Assembly (NCBI RefSeq): GCF_009866805.1
Contig: NZ_SIZW01000039.1
Location: 310,001 to 374,000, forward strand
From: Schauerella aestuarii
Lineage (GTDB): Bacteria; Pseudomonadota; Gammaproteobacteria; Burkholderiales; Burkholderiaceae_B
Length of the DNA stretch: 64,000 nt
Direction of reading: 5' to 3'
Shown: positions 54,842 through 64,000 of the stretch, in pieces
Numbering within the stretch: the stretch's first letter is position 1
Layout of the letters: the number at the start of each line of letters is the position of its first letter
Position numbers and translations under genes: made by a program
Notes under the pieces: generated by a model
The model's input: the letters and a program-made list of their open reading frames with translations, nothing else
Told to the model about the DNA's origin: nothing
The model's database searches: none

Positions 54842-55663
54842 ATGACTACCTCCCCTTTGCCCGCACAACTCGAAGCCGTGATTTTCGACTGGGCCGGCAC
54901 ACTGGTCGACTTCGGTTCGTTTGCGCCTACCCAGGTGTTTGTCGAAGCGTTTGCCCAGTTCGGCGTGACGATGTCGCTCGAACAGGCGCGCGGCCCCATG
55001 GGGCTGGGCAAGTGGGACCACATCCGCACCTTGTGCGATGCGCCCGAGATTGCGCAGCAATACGAGCAACGATTCGGTCATCTGCCGACCGATGACGATG
55101 TGACCGCGATCTATGAACGCTTTCTGCCGATGCAGCGCGACAAGGTGGCGCAATACTCGGCACCGATTCCCGGTGCGGTTGCAGTGCTGCAACGATTGCG
55201 CGACCAAGGACTGCAGATCGGCTCATGCTCGGGCTATCCGGCCAGCATCATGGCGCGCGTGGCCGAGCGAGCCGCGACTGAGGGCATTGCACCGGACTGC
55301 ATCGTCGCCAGCGACGAGGTGCCGCGCGCGCGCCCTTCACCAGCCATGGCACTGAAGAACGTGGTCATGCTGGGCCTGAATGACGTTGCAGGCTGCGTGA
55401 AGGTGGACGACACGGCGCCCGGCATCGAAGAAGGCCGGCGTGCAGGCATGTGGACCGTGGCCTTGCTGCTATCGGGCAATGCCGCTGGCCTGACGTTGGC
55501 TGCCTTCGACGCCTCGGACGAGCACGAGAAGGAGACACTGCGACAACGCGCTCATGCCGAATTCGCTCCTACTCATCCGCACTACTCGATCGACACAATC
55601 GCCGATCTGCCCGACGTGATCGCCGATATCGAACAACGCCTGGCCGCCGGCCAACGCCCCTGA
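54842..55663 (+). CDS. phnX: phosphonoacetaldehyde hydrolase (phosphonatase)
   Basis: This 273-residue HAD-superfamily enzyme cleaves the C-P bond of phosphonoacetaldehyde to acetaldehyde and phosphate. The nucleophile motif is [16 protein letters not shown] with Asp16; the Schiff-base lysine is in [14 protein letters not shown]. Motif [10 protein letters not shown] and motif [15 protein letters not shown] are present. ATG 54842 has AGGA 8 nt upstream; ATG 54782, which overlaps the permease stop, would add 20 residues. Confidence 0.93.
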   Translation: MTTSPLPAQLEAVIFDWAGTLVDFGSFAPTQVFVEAFAQFGVTMSLEQARGPMGLGKWDHIRTLCDAPEIAQQYEQRFGHLPTDDDVTAIYERFLPMQRDKVAQYSAPIPGAVAVLQRLRDQGLQIGSCSGYPASIMARVAERAATEGIAPDCIVASDEVPRARPSPAMALKNVVMLGLNDVAGCVKVDDTAPGIEEGRRAGMWTVALLLSGNAAGLTLAAFDASDEHEKETLRQRAHAEFAPTHPHYSIDTIADLPDVIADIEQRLAAGQRP

Positions 55664-55696
55664 ACCTTCACACTCAATCGACCCCGGAGTTTGCAC

Positions 55697-56716
55697 ATGA
55701 ATCGCTACTACACCCTCCTGATCGCCTTGACGCTCGGTGGCCTGATGGGCACCGCACACGCCGACACCACGCTTACCGTGTACACCGCACTGGAAGCCGA
55801 TCAAATCAAGGCTTACCAAGCGGCATTCGAAAAGGCCAATCCCGATATCCGCATCCAATGGGTGCGCGATTCGACCGGCATCATCACCGCCAAATTGCTG
55901 GCCGAGAAAAACAACCCCAAGGCCGACGCCGTATGGGGTCTGGCCGGTACGGCGTTGGGCCTGATGGACAAAGAAGGCATGCTGCAGCCATATGCGCCCC
56001 AAGGGCTGGATCAGATCGCCGCGAATATGCGCGACGCCAAGCCGGAACCGACCTGGGTGGGCATGAACGGCTACGCGGCCGCCTTGTGTGTGAATACGAT
56101 CGAGGCCAAGAAGCAGAACCTGCCGATGCCCACATCCTGGCAGGACCTTACCAAGCCGGTGTACGCCGGCAAGATCGTCATGCCCAACCCGGCGTCTTCC
56201 GGCACCGGCTTTCTTGATGTGAGCGCCTGGCTGCAGCTGTTCGGCGAAGAGAAGGGCTGGGCGTTCATGGATGCGTTGCACAAGAACATCGGCGCCTATA
56301 CGCACTCGGGCTCCAAGCCGTGCAATATGGCCGCTGCAGGCGAGTATCCCATCGGCGTGTCGTTCGACTATCGCGCGGCCAAGCTCAAGGCGGATGGCGC
56401 GCCGATCGAAGGCGTGTTTCCCTCCGAAGGACTGGGCTGGGAAATCGAAGCGACGGCGATCATGAAGGGCACCAAGCACGAGGCCGCCGCGCGCAAGCTG
56501 GCGGATTTCTCGGCCAGCCGGCAAGCCAACGAACTCTACAAAGCCAACTTTGCCGTGCTCGCGATTCCCTCGATTGCCACCGTCAATCCCAACCTGCCCG
56601 CAGACCTGAGCGCACGGTTGATCAAAAACGATTTCGTGTGGGCCGCCACGAATCGCGAACGCATCATCGCCCAGTGGACGCAGCGTTACGACGGCAAGTC
56701 CGAGCCGAAGAAATAA
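55697..56716 (+). CDS. phnS: aminophosphonate ABC transporter substrate-binding protein
   Basis: This 339-residue periplasmic protein has a signal peptide (MNRYYTLLIALTLGGLMGTA, cleaved after AHA) and a type 2 extracellular solute-binding fold (TLTVYTALEADQIKAYQAAF; NPASSGTGFLDVSAWLQLFG). It would bind 2-aminoethylphosphonate or an N-alkyl derivative. CCGGAG lies 7 nt before the ATG at 55697. The 135 bp that follow carry short GGTATCG repeats but no gene. Confidence 0.88.
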   Translation: MNRYYTLLIALTLGGLMGTAHADTTLTVYTALEADQIKAYQAAFEKANPDIRIQWVRDSTGIITAKLLAEKNNPKADAVWGLAGTALGLMDKEGMLQPYAPQGLDQIAANMRDAKPEPTWVGMNGYAAALCVNTIEAKKQNLPMPTSWQDLTKPVYAGKIVMPNPASSGTGFLDVSAWLQLFGEEKGWAFMDALHKNIGAYTHSGSKPCNMAAAGEYPIGVSFDYRAAKLKADGAPIEGVFPSEGLGWEIEATAIMKGTKHEAAARKLADFSASRQANELYKANFAVLAIPSIATVNPNLPADLSARLIKNDFVWAATNRERIIAQWTQRYDGKSEPKK

Positions 56717-56851
56717 TTCGGTCGGTATCGGTATCGATGTTGGTGACGGTATCAGCGTCGACATGCTGGTCGTGCCGCAGACGAAGTCGATCTTCTGCAG
56801 GTCCCGACCGGCATCGATGAGCACGCATTTTCCTCAAGAGAATCAACACAA

Positions 56852-57982
56852 ATGAAGCAATACGATGTCATCGTCGTGGGTGCTGGCATGCTCGGTGTCG
56901 CGCACGCCTGGGCGGCCGCAAAGCGAGGCCTTTCGGTCGCGGTGATCGAACGCAGCCAGCAGGCGCATGGTGCCACCATCCGCAATTTCGGTCAGGTGCT
57001 GGTGACCGGGCAAGCGCCGGGCATGATGCTGTCGCACGCCACGCAATCGCGGGAACTGTGGTTGGCGCTGGCGCGTGAAGCCGGCTTTCATGTACGCGCC
57101 AACGGCAGCCTGGTGCTGGCGCGTTCGGCCGTGGAAGCCGATGTGCTGGAAGAGTTTGCGGGCGACCGGCTTGGCCGCGAAGGGTATCGCGCAGCGCTGC
57201 TGTCGAGCCGTGAGTTGAGCCAGCTCTTCGATGGACAGGTTGCACATCACCACGCGGCCCTGCAGGGGTTTGACGACTTGCAGATCTACTCGCGCGAGGC
57301 GCTCCCCGCCATTCGCCAATATCTGACGGTAACGTTGGGAGTGACGTTCATCACGGGTACGCTGGCGCGAGCCGCCGAAAACGGTGACGTGCACACCACG
57401 GCGGGCGACTTCAAGGCGCGCCATGTGTTCGTGTGCCCAGGACACGACTATCTGACGCTGATGCCCGCGCTTTTTGCCGCCATGAACCTGGAGGTAAGCC
57501 GACTGCAAATGCTGCGCGTGGCTTTCGAGGGTGCGGGCTTCGCACTCGACCGGCCGGTGTTGACCGGTCTGTCGTGTGTGCACTATGGCGCGTTTTCGGA
57601 TCTGCCCACGGCCCAGGTGCTTCGCGATCGCATCCAGGCCACCACGCCGATGCTGTTGGACCATGGCATCCATCTCTTGATCAGCCCCACGCCGCATGGC
57701 GACCTGATCATCGGCGACTCGCATCACTACGGTCAGGACGCGCCGCCGTTCAACGACGAGGCCATCGATCAGGCGTTGCTGGGCCTGGCCACACAAGCGC
57801 TGGGCAGTCGCCTGCGCGTGGTGGAGCGCTGGCAGGGCGTGTACGGCGCGCATGGTCCTGCGCCGTTCTCCGTGTTGCCGGTGGATGCCGCAACCACGGT
57901 GGCAGTCATGCATTCCGGCGTGGGGATGACGGTGGGGTTGGCGATCGGCGAGCGCGCGGTGGCGGCGGTGTTTTCGGCGTAA
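56852..57982 (+). CDS. FAD-dependent oxidoreductase (TIGR03364/PbfD type) of aminophosphonate catabolism
   Basis: This 376-residue DAO-fold flavoenzyme has the dinucleotide-binding motif VVGAGMLGVAHAWAAAKRGL followed by SVAVIERS, and a C-terminal FAD block HSGVGMTVGLAIGERAV. The group is syntenic with phosphonatase genes and is proposed, and for some members shown (as I recall), to oxidise aminoethylphosphonates, including N-methylated ones, to phosphonoacetaldehyde. That product is the PhnX substrate. No phnW transaminase is present, so this enzyme probably supplies the aldehyde. Confidence 0.87.
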   Translation: MKQYDVIVVGAGMLGVAHAWAAAKRGLSVAVIERSQQAHGATIRNFGQVLVTGQAPGMMLSHATQSRELWLALAREAGFHVRANGSLVLARSAVEADVLEEFAGDRLGREGYRAALLSSRELSQLFDGQVAHHHAALQGFDDLQIYSREALPAIRQYLTVTLGVTFITGTLARAAENGDVHTTAGDFKARHVFVCPGHDYLTLMPALFAAMNLEVSRLQMLRVAFEGAGFALDRPVLTGLSCVHYGAFSDLPTAQVLRDRIQATTPMLLDHGIHLLISPTPHGDLIIGDSHHYGQDAPPFNDEAIDQALLGLATQALGSRLRVVERWQGVYGAHGPAPFSVLPVDAATTVAVMHSGVGMTVGLAIGERAVAAVFSA

Positions 57983-58178
57983 ATGCTCGAACGAAATACC
58001 TGAATGAATACGTGAATTACCGGACGCCGTACCAGACGGCGGCCGGGCCCTGCGAGCTGAATACGTAAGGAATAGGTGAAGGAATAGGGGAAGCAAGACG
58101 TGAGGCAATGTGCCAGCGCTTGCAGCCGGTGGCCTTGCCCGCTACAGTCCAACGACCCCCAAACTTCGCGGATGCCTC

Positions 58179-60218
58179 ATGCGCTCGAACGCTTTCTCCA
58201 CCGTGCTTGGTTTTGCGCTGATCTCGACCACTGCGGCCCATGCCGCGCAATCGGCCGGGGCACCCGCCGACGCCGCGCGTATCGATCGCATCACGCTGTC
58301 GTCGGGCGGGGTGGCCGAAGTGCATCGCGTGGCCAACGTCGACGGCAATGGCACGGTGCGTATCGAGGTGCCGTTAACGCACGTCAACGATGTGCTCAAG
58401 AGCCTGCTGGTGAGCGACGCGGGCGGCACGCTCGATTCGCTCACACTGGACGGCCTGTCGCCAGTTGAAGAAACGTTTTCGACGCTGCCGTTCGATGCCA
58501 AAACCATCGGGTCATTGCCCGCGTTGCTGCAACGGTTGAAAGGCATTCAGGTGCGTGCGACGTCGGGTGGGCGCAGCATCGAAGGGGCGGTCCTGGGCAC
58601 CGACAGCAACCGCGTCAAAACGCCGGAGGGCGAGACGATTGCTGAGCATCGGTTGTCGGTGTTGACGCAAGATAAGCGCATCGATGTGCTGCGCCTGGGC
58701 GCCGATGCCACCGTCGATATTCTTGACGCCGCGATGCGCGATCGCTTCGCCGATGCCGTTCAATCGTTGGGGCGTGCCGGCAACGACCAACTGCGTGAGC
58801 TTGCGGTCAACGTGAAGGGGGCAGGTCAACGTGCCGTCGGTTTGAGCTACATCACCGCCGCGCCGGTATGGAAGCCCGCATTCCGTTTGGTGATCGGCAA
58901 TGCCGGCGACGCACGCCTGCAAGGCTGGGCCGTCCTCGAAAACGCAACGGGTCAGGATTGGAAGGATGTGGATTTGACGTTGGTGTCCGGCGCACCGGTC
59001 ACGTTGACGCAAAAGCTGCATGACCGGTACTGGCGCCAGCGGCCCGAGTTGCCCGTGACAGTCGGGGTCGGCGAAATGCCACGCGCCGATAACTCGGCCG
59101 GCGTCTCGGTGGCACGCAAGCAAGCCGAGGTACAAGGCGGCAGGGGAGCCGGTGCGCGCGCTGAATCGTCGGCGATGATGTCGGCCGACATGGCCCGGCC
59201 GCGTCCGGCGGCGGTGCCCATGCCTGCACCGATGGCCACGCCCGCCGCGCCCACGCAGGCGGCGAGCGCGCAAGAGAACATGACGAACGTGAGCTTTCAT
59301 TTGCCGCAGCCCGTGACGCTGGCGCGCGGTCAAACATTATCCGTGCCTTTCGTGGATGTGGCGCTGCCGGCTGAGCGCCTGGCGGTGTTCCAACCCGAGA
59401 TGCGATCGTTCAATCCGGTGTCGGCTGTGATGCTCAAGAACACGTCGCCCAGCACGCTGCCACCGGGCATCCTGACGGTGTATGACGGTGCGTCGGGCTT
59501 TGTGGGCGACGCCAAGATGCCTGCATTGCCGGCGGGCGAATCGCGCCTAGCCAGCTTTGCAGCGGATCGCAAGGTCGAGATTACTTCGGAGGTGAAACCC
59601 GAAGAGCAGATGGTGGATGTGAAGGTGAGCGAGGGCGTGGCGCAAATCCGGAGCTTGTCGCGCACGGTGACCACATATCGCATCAAAGGCGCAAGCGATG
59701 CGCCGCGGGTGATCGTCATCGAACATCCCAAGCAAGCGGGCTGGACCACGCGCTCAGATCGTCTGGATAGCGAAACGGCCACGCATCGCCGCCTGCGGAT
59801 CGATGTGGCGGCCGGGGCGACCGCTGAAGTGAGTGTAACGGACGAACTGCCGGGCACGGATACTTTTGCGTTGACCGATACCGACGAACAAGTGCTGATC
59901 ATGCTGGCCAATGCGCCTGCGGCACCGGCGTTGAGCGCCAAGCTCAAAGCACTTGCCCAGCAGCGCCGCACGTGGGCGGCTACCGAGCGCAAGCTGGCCG
60001 ATATCGACACCAGGATCGAGAAGCAGAATGGCGAGCAATCGCGCCTGCGCGACAACCTGAGTGCCGTGCCGCCCGATAGCGAGCTTGGCCGCCGCTATAT
60101 GGATCTCCTCGCGAAATCCGAAAATGCGATGGCCGATCTGGCCACGCAGCGCGATCAGGTGGGTGTTGAATACGAGAAGCAGAAGGAAGCGTTCTTGCGC
60201 GCGATCGCAGCGCTTTAG
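58179..60218 (+). CDS. DUF4139 domain-containing secreted protein
   Basis: This 679-residue protein has a signal peptide (MRSNAFSTVLGFALISTTAA, to HAA). The DUF4139 region includes ISYITAAPVWKPAFRL-like sequence (LSYITAAPVWKPAFRLVIG) and NATGQDWKDVDLTLVSG. A low-complexity Ala/Pro/Met linker lies at about 330-375 and a coiled-coil-like C terminus at about 590-679 (RKLADIDTRIEKQNGEQSRL). The function is unknown; it is probably periplasmic. The ATG at 58179 is chosen for the signal peptide. Confidence 0.83.
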   Translation: MRSNAFSTVLGFALISTTAAHAAQSAGAPADAARIDRITLSSGGVAEVHRVANVDGNGTVRIEVPLTHVNDVLKSLLVSDAGGTLDSLTLDGLSPVEETFSTLPFDAKTIGSLPALLQRLKGIQVRATSGGRSIEGAVLGTDSNRVKTPEGETIAEHRLSVLTQDKRIDVLRLGADATVDILDAAMRDRFADAVQSLGRAGNDQLRELAVNVKGAGQRAVGLSYITAAPVWKPAFRLVIGNAGDARLQGWAVLENATGQDWKDVDLTLVSGAPVTLTQKLHDRYWRQRPELPVTVGVGEMPRADNSAGVSVARKQAEVQGGRGAGARAESSAMMSADMARPRPAAVPMPAPMATPAAPTQAASAQENMTNVSFHLPQPVTLARGQTLSVPFVDVALPAERLAVFQPEMRSFNPVSAVMLKNTSPSTLPPGILTVYDGASGFVGDAKMPALPAGESRLASFAADRKVEITSEVKPEEQMVDVKVSEGVAQIRSLSRTVTTYRIKGASDAPRVIVIEHPKQAGWTTRSDRLDSETATHRRLRIDVAAGATAEVSVTDELPGTDTFALTDTDEQVLIMLANAPAAPALSAKLKALAQQRRTWAATERKLADIDTRIEKQNGEQSRLRDNLSAVPPDSELGRRYMDLLAKSENAMADLATQRDQVGVEYEKQKEAFLRAIAAL

Positions 60219-60281
60219 CGCAAGTGAGCGTCCATCGGGATGAACGTCGCGCCGGTCGGCGACGCGCCCGATACCGCCGCG

Positions 60282-60773
60282 CTAGTCGACAATGGTGCCG
60301 TCTGCAAAGCCCTCGGAGATCTCGATCAGGCGTCGAACCACATCGATCTCCTTTGCATTGCGTGGTGCATACACCAGCACCGTATTGGCCGACACCGTAG
60401 GGCGCCCGGCCCACACATGCGGCTCGCCCCAGCCGCAGGCGATCACCGCCTTGCACCAGGCGCTGGGCAGCGTCATGTGCAGGCCGCCATCATCGGGATG
60501 ATGATGTGCGAATTCGCGTCCGATCAGGAAACCGTACTCGCCCACGCCTGCGCGCGCTTTCGGTAGAAAAAGGCCCAGCGTGCCGGGCGTGCCGCGCAAG
60601 GTAGGCGCCTTATCCGCCGATTCCCATTGCTCGATCAACGTGCGCAGGGCTTGCCACTGCGCGTGCTCGGGATGTTGCTCGAGCTGATGCTGGGGCGGCC
60701 CCGGATATACCTTGGGGGCGGGACCGGCGCGCTGCGGAAGTGCATCGGGCGAGGGGATGGTCGATTCCGGCAT
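60282..60773 (-). CDS. luciferase-domain (DUF5519) protein
   Basis: This 163-residue soluble protein has a Pro-rich N terminus and a DUF5519/'luciferase family' domain: REFAHHHPDDGGLHMTLPSA, then VIACGWGEPHVWAGR and NTVLVYAPRNAKEIDVV. No enzymatic activity is established for the family in general. AGGAG lies 9 nt before the ATG at 60773. It is convergent with the DUF4139 gene. Confidence 0.8.
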   Translation of the reverse strand: MPESTIPSPDALPQRAGPAPKVYPGPPQHQLEQHPEHAQWQALRTLIEQWESADKAPTLRGTPGTLGLFLPKARAGVGEYGFLIGREFAHHHPDDGGLHMTLPSAWCKAVIACGWGEPHVWAGRPTVSANTVLVYAPRNAKEIDVVRRLIEISEGFADGTIVD

Positions 60774-60938
60774 GGGGTCTGACTCCTGATGAGGCGACGA
60801 GGTGAAGGCAGGCGCTTTCCCGCCCCAGCCAAGCATACGGAGTTCAACCGCCGTTCAGCAGCACCCTCGTACAGTAAGTTTGTAACCTGTCTCGATCCAT
60901 CGCTCCCCCTTATTTCGTCATCCGCCCAAAGGACGTCT

Positions 60939-61382
60939 ATGAAAACCCATGCCGAAGGCCACCGGTCGCGGCTCGCCACGGTCGTGTATGCCCTGCTCGA
61001 CCCATTGCCGTTCGGCTTCTTCGCCGCCGCGTTCATTTTCGACGTGCTGTACATGCGCACGGCCGGGATCCTGTGGATGAAGGCCGCCGCATGGTTGATC
61101 GTGTTCGGACTGATCCTTGCGATCGTTCCGCGATTGATCAATCTCGTCTCGGTGTGGTTCGTGCGGTCGCGCGTGGCCGCAGGGGCCGAGAAGCTGCACT
61201 TCTGGCTGAACCTGCTGGCTATCGTCGCAGCCATCGTGAATGCGTTCGTGCACAGTCGCGACGCCTACGCGGTCATCCCGCAAGGCGTTTGGCTTTCTGC
61301 GATAACCGTGTTGTTGTTGTGTGGGGCACATGTCGTTCTGTCCTTGCACCGGTTCGATGATCAGGAGCGTGGCCATGAATAA
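60939..61382 (+). CDS. DUF2231 membrane protein
   Basis: This 147-residue protein has four predicted TM helices (about residues 19-37, 43-62, 82-100 and 112-134) with the DUF2231 pattern LLDPLPFGFFAAAFIFDVLY and LNLLAIVAAIVNAFVHSRDA. Members often accompany PQQ- or heme-dependent sugar dehydrogenases and may be cytochrome-like. The stop overlaps the next gene's start by 8 bp, so the two are coupled. Confidence 0.82.
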   Translation: MKTHAEGHRSRLATVVYALLDPLPFGFFAAAFIFDVLYMRTAGILWMKAAAWLIVFGLILAIVPRLINLVSVWFVRSRVAAGAEKLHFWLNLLAIVAAIVNAFVHSRDAYAVIPQGVWLSAITVLLLCGAHVVLSLHRFDDQERGHE

Positions 61383-62691
61383 ATCCAAGTCGTTGGGCGC
61401 GCTATCGGTGGCGTTGGTCGTGCTGGTAGGCGGTTGCAGTGAGAAAGCGCAGGTCGATCCCGTGAAGCAGATGGGCGCTAATCCCACCTTGCCGAAGGCG
61501 CAGAATTTTCTGGTGCCGCCCATGCAGGTGCCGGATGGCAAAGGGTGGGCGGCCGGGGCGGCGCCCAAAGTGGCGACCGGGCTGAAGATCGAGAAAATCG
61601 CGGCCGATCTGTTGCATCCCCGGATGCTTTACACGCTGCCCAATGGCGACGTGCTTGTCGTGGAGTCCAACGGGCCGGGTACCGAAGCCGTTACCACACC
61701 CAAGCAATTGATCGCCACGGTGGTGAAGAACCAATCCGGCAAGGGCGGCAAAGGCGGGAACCGGATTACCTTGCTGCGCAAGAGCCCGGGCGGTGGCGCG
61801 TGGGAAAAGCACGTGTTCATCGAAAACCTGCATTCGCCGTTTGGCGTGCAGTTGATCGGCAACACGCTGTATGTGGCGAATACCGACAGCATCATGCAGT
61901 ACCGCTATACGCCGGGTGAAACGAAGATGTCCGATCCCGGCACGGAATTCACCGATCTGCCGAGCACGATCAATCACCATTGGACCAAGGCGCTGCTGGC
62001 GAGCCCGGATGGACGCAAACTTTATGTGGGCGTGGGTTCGAACAGCAACATCACCGAGAATGGCCTGGAGGTGGAATACCGGCGCGCGGCTGTCCTGGAG
62101 GTCGACGTCGCCACGCGCGGCAGTCGCGTCTACGCGTCCGGTTTGCGCAATCCGACCGGGCTGCAGTGGGAGCCGCAGAGCGGCAAGCTCTGGGCGATCG
62201 TCAATGAGCGCGATGAAATCGGCGCGGACCTGGTGCCGGACTATATGACCGCGGTGCGTGAGGGCGGATTCTACGGCTGGCCCTACAGCTACTACGGGCA
62301 GAACGTGGATGAGCGGGTGATGCCGCAGCGCCCCGATCTGGTGAAGACAGCGCTCAAGCCAGACTATGCGCTGGCCTCGCACGTGGCACCCCTGGGCCTG
62401 TGGTTCTACACCGGCTCCGGTTTGCAGGCGAAGTACAAGGGTGGCGCATTCGTCGCCGAGCATGGCAGTTGGGATCGCACGCCGTTAAGTGGCTACGAAG
62501 TGGTGTACGTGCCGTTTGCCAATGGCGTGCCCACAGGGCCTGCTCAAACGGTGGTGAGTGGTTTCTATTCTGCCGACCAGAAGGATCTCTATGGTGCACC
62601 CGTAGGGATGACGCAAAGCGCCGAAGGTGCGTTGCTCATTGCGGACGACGTGGGCAACGCGGTCTGGAGCGTTACTGGCGACGGCAGTTGA
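61375..62691 (+). CDS. sorbosone dehydrogenase family lipoprotein (PQQ-dependent-type beta-propeller)
   Basis: This 438-residue protein has a lipobox LVGGC (MNKSKSLGALSVALVVLVGG, then Cys) and a beta-propeller typical of COG2133 soluble glucose/sorbosone dehydrogenases: LPNGDVLVVESNGPGTEA, GLRNPTGLQWEPQSGKLW, NERDEIGADLVPDYMT and GFYGWPYSYYG, AEHGSWDRTPLSGYEVVY. It probably oxidises an aldose or sorbosone in the periplasm, with PQQ as expected cofactor. GGAG lies upstream of the ATG; it overlaps the DUF2231 gene. Confidence 0.88.
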   Translation: MNKSKSLGALSVALVVLVGGCSEKAQVDPVKQMGANPTLPKAQNFLVPPMQVPDGKGWAAGAAPKVATGLKIEKIAADLLHPRMLYTLPNGDVLVVESNGPGTEAVTTPKQLIATVVKNQSGKGGKGGNRITLLRKSPGGGAWEKHVFIENLHSPFGVQLIGNTLYVANTDSIMQYRYTPGETKMSDPGTEFTDLPSTINHHWTKALLASPDGRKLYVGVGSNSNITENGLEVEYRRAAVLEVDVATRGSRVYASGLRNPTGLQWEPQSGKLWAIVNERDEIGADLVPDYMTAVREGGFYGWPYSYYGQNVDERVMPQRPDLVKTALKPDYALASHVAPLGLWFYTGSGLQAKYKGGAFVAEHGSWDRTPLSGYEVVYVPFANGVPTGPAQTVVSGFYSADQKDLYGAPVGMTQSAEGALLIADDVGNAVWSVTGDGS

Positions 62692-62717
62692 CGCCGATCG
62701 GCACCCGCACCGAGGCA

Positions 62718-62755
62718 TAAAAAAATCGGCCGCTTCATATCGAAGGGGCCGATTT
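62718..62755 (-). terminator. Rho-independent terminator of mqo
   Basis: AAATCGGCC (62723-62731) pairs with GGCCGATTT (62747-62755), with an inner CTTC/GAAG pair. On the minus strand the stem is followed by a run of seven T residues, which fits termination of mqo, 42 bp after its stop. On the plus strand only a weak U-tract follows. Confidence 0.8.
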
Positions 62756-62797
62756 CATTGGGGCAGTGAACTTATCCCCGGGGCTTACGCGTCAGTA

Positions 62798-64000
62798 TCA
62801 GAGCGCTTGCAGTTCCACATTCGTGCGATCGCTTTTATCCGAGGGCTTCGGCGTGATCTTGGGATCTGCCGAAGGCTGGGGCGTCAAGTTTGCCGAGGCG
62901 GCGTCCGGCACCGTCAGGTAGGGCAGCTTCAACGCGTCGCTCGTCATACGGCGAATCTCGTTCGTGAGGGCGGGGCTCTCGTTGATCTTGCGACCGTAGG
63001 AGGGCACGATTTCCTTCAGACGCGTTTCCCAGCCGGCGGCCATTTCCTTCGGAAACGCTTTCGCCAACACGTTAAGCATGATGGGGGGCGAGGTCGACGC
63101 GCCGGGCGATGCGCCCAGCAGAGCCGCGATCGTGCCTTCCTTGTCGGTCACGATTTCCGTGCCGAATTGCAGGATGGCGCCTTTTTGCGGATCGCGCTTG
63201 ATGACCTGCACGCGCTGGCCGGCCGTGACCAGTTTCCAGTCGCTGCGCTTGGCTTCAGGGAAATACTTGATCAATTCGGCGTGACGATCTTCGTCGGTCA
63301 GCGCGGCTTGCTGCGCCAGATAGCGCACCAGATCCAGGTTTTCCGAGCCCACGGCGAGCATGCCTGCCACGTTGTTGTGGTTGACCGACGAGAACAGATC
63401 GAACCACGAGCCTTCCTTCAGGAACTTGGTGCTGAAGAGGGCGAAGGGTCCGAAGAGCGTGACCGGCTTGCCGTCGAGCTTGCGGGCATCCAGGTGCGGT
63501 ACCGACATCGGCGGTGAGCCGGCTTCGGCTTTGCCGTATGCCTTGACGTTATGACGGGCGCTGATTTCCAGCGATTCAAAGGCCAGGAATTGACCGCCCA
63601 CCGGGAAGCCGGCGTAGTCCTTGGATTCCGGAATGCCGGACAGTTGCAGGAGCTTGAGCGAGGCACCACCGGCGCCGATGAACACGAACTTCGATTTGAT
63701 CGTCGTGTCGTTACCCGACTTCAGGTCGTGTACGGTCACGTTCCAGGTCTTGTCGTCGTTCTGATGCAGGCCACGCACTTCGTGGCCGAGTTGCAGTTCG
63801 AAGTTCGGGTTGGTCTGCAACGACTTCGTGAGTTCGCGCGTGATCACGCCGAAGTTCACGTCGGTGCCCAAGGGCATATAGGTCGCGGCGAGCTTTTGCT
63901 TCGGGTCGCGGCCTTCGATCATCAACGGCGCCCACTTGCGGATCTGTTCTTGATCCTGGGTGAATTCCATACCGTAGAAGAGCGGGTTCTTGATCAGCGC
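62798..64000 (-). CDS. mqo: malate:quinone oxidoreductase, 3' part (truncated by window edge)
   Basis: The last 400 residues of a FAD-dependent malate:quinone oxidoreductase, which oxidises malate to oxaloacetate and reduces quinone at the inner membrane. The frame continues to the window edge ([10 protein letters not shown] before [17 protein letters not shown]), so the N-terminal 100 or more residues with the FAD-binding motif lie outside. Visible blocks are [30 protein letters not shown] and [17 protein letters not shown] Ser/Pro/Lys-rich tail of about 27 residues extends past the usual end. Confidence 0.95.
   Translation of the reverse strand, partial: ALIKNPLFYGMEFTQDQEQIRKWAPLMIEGRDPKQKLAATYMPLGTDVNFGVITRELTKSLQTNPNFELQLGHEVRGLHQNDDKTWNVTVHDLKSGNDTTIKSKFVFIGAGGASLKLLQLSGIPESKDYAGFPVGGQFLAFESLEISARHNVKAYGKAEAGSPPMSVPHLDARKLDGKPVTLFGPFALFSTKFLKEGSWFDLFSSVNHNNVAGMLAVGSENLDLVRYLAQQAALTDEDRHAELIKYFPEAKRSDWKLVTAGQRVQVIKRDPQKGAILQFGTEIVTDKEGTIAALLGASPGASTSPPIMLNVLAKAFPKEMAAGWETRLKEIVPSYGRKINESPALTNEIRRMTSDALKLPYLTVPDAASANLTPQPSADPKITPKPSDKSDRTNVELQAL

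Overview
This is a contiguous, high-GC chromosomal segment from a betaproteobacterium of the order Burkholderiales, most likely an Alcaligenaceae-type genus (Bordetella/Achromobacter/Pusillimonas relatives). The assignment is inferred from gene content: a caa3-type cytochrome oxidase cluster with its small assembly proteins, a PhaM-type granule protein, DUF3717 and DUF2909 proteins, four orphan Bug-type periplasmic binding proteins, a BfeA/PfeA-like enterobactin receptor, and rpoH preceded by a perfect CIRCE operator. There are no rRNA or tRNA genes, no CRISPR array, and no intact insertion sequence or prophage.

0-9.5 kb: a transposase-derived (RAYT-like) gene that has lost its catalytic residues and sits beside an 8-bp tandem repeat; formaldehyde detoxification (adhC-fghA); a membrane protein; rpoH under CIRCE; an orphan terminator that marks a probable small RNA; and cpdA (cAMP phosphodiesterase) divergent from a Na+/H+ antiporter with a C-terminal cyclic-nucleotide-binding-like domain. 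A Nudix hydrolase follows. 9.5-18.3 kb: the aa3/caa3 oxidase locus (ctaC, ctaD, two small proteins, ctaE, a twin-TM protein on the other strand, surf1, a Sco-like protein, ctaA, ctaB, sco). The Cox11/ctaG gene is missing from its usual slot. 18.3-27 kb: housekeeping genes (DUF3717, a glycine-zipper protein, phaM, glmU, an MFS exporter, a glycosyltransferase), then a Lrp/AsnC regulator divergent from glmS across an AT-rich spacer with two copies of an operator-like element.

27-45.5 kb: an accessory catabolic region. Two modules pair a family III CoA-transferase with a crotonase-fold enzyme, a Bug binding protein and a LysR regulator. Between and after them lie an arylsulfatase with a Bug protein, a LysR/HD-hydrolase/secreted-protein operon, a LysR/Bug/M28 peptidase operon, and a GntP permease followed by the 3' remnant of a lost LysR gene. 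45.5-51 kb: a Fur-box-controlled enterobactin receptor and an unusual cassette made of a leaderless subtilisin-type protease, a 79-residue protein and a leaderless DNA/RNA non-specific endonuclease. 51-58 kb: a LysR-controlled aminophosphonate operon (ABC ATPase, double-length permease, phosphonoacetaldehyde hydrolase, binding protein, FAD oxidoreductase) without a phnW transaminase. 58-64 kb: a DUF4139 protein, a luciferase-domain protein, a DUF2231/sorbosone-dehydrogenase pair, and the 3' part of mqo running off the right edge.

The best candidates for undescribed biology are the protease/small protein/nuclease cassette, whose small protein resembles the protease's own N-terminal region, and the orphan-terminator small RNA with a pyrimidine-rich anti-Shine-Dalgarno loop. 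The catalytically dead RAYT-like protein and the cpdA/antiporter pair come next. All functional statements come from reading the sequence and from family knowledge; no database search was possible.
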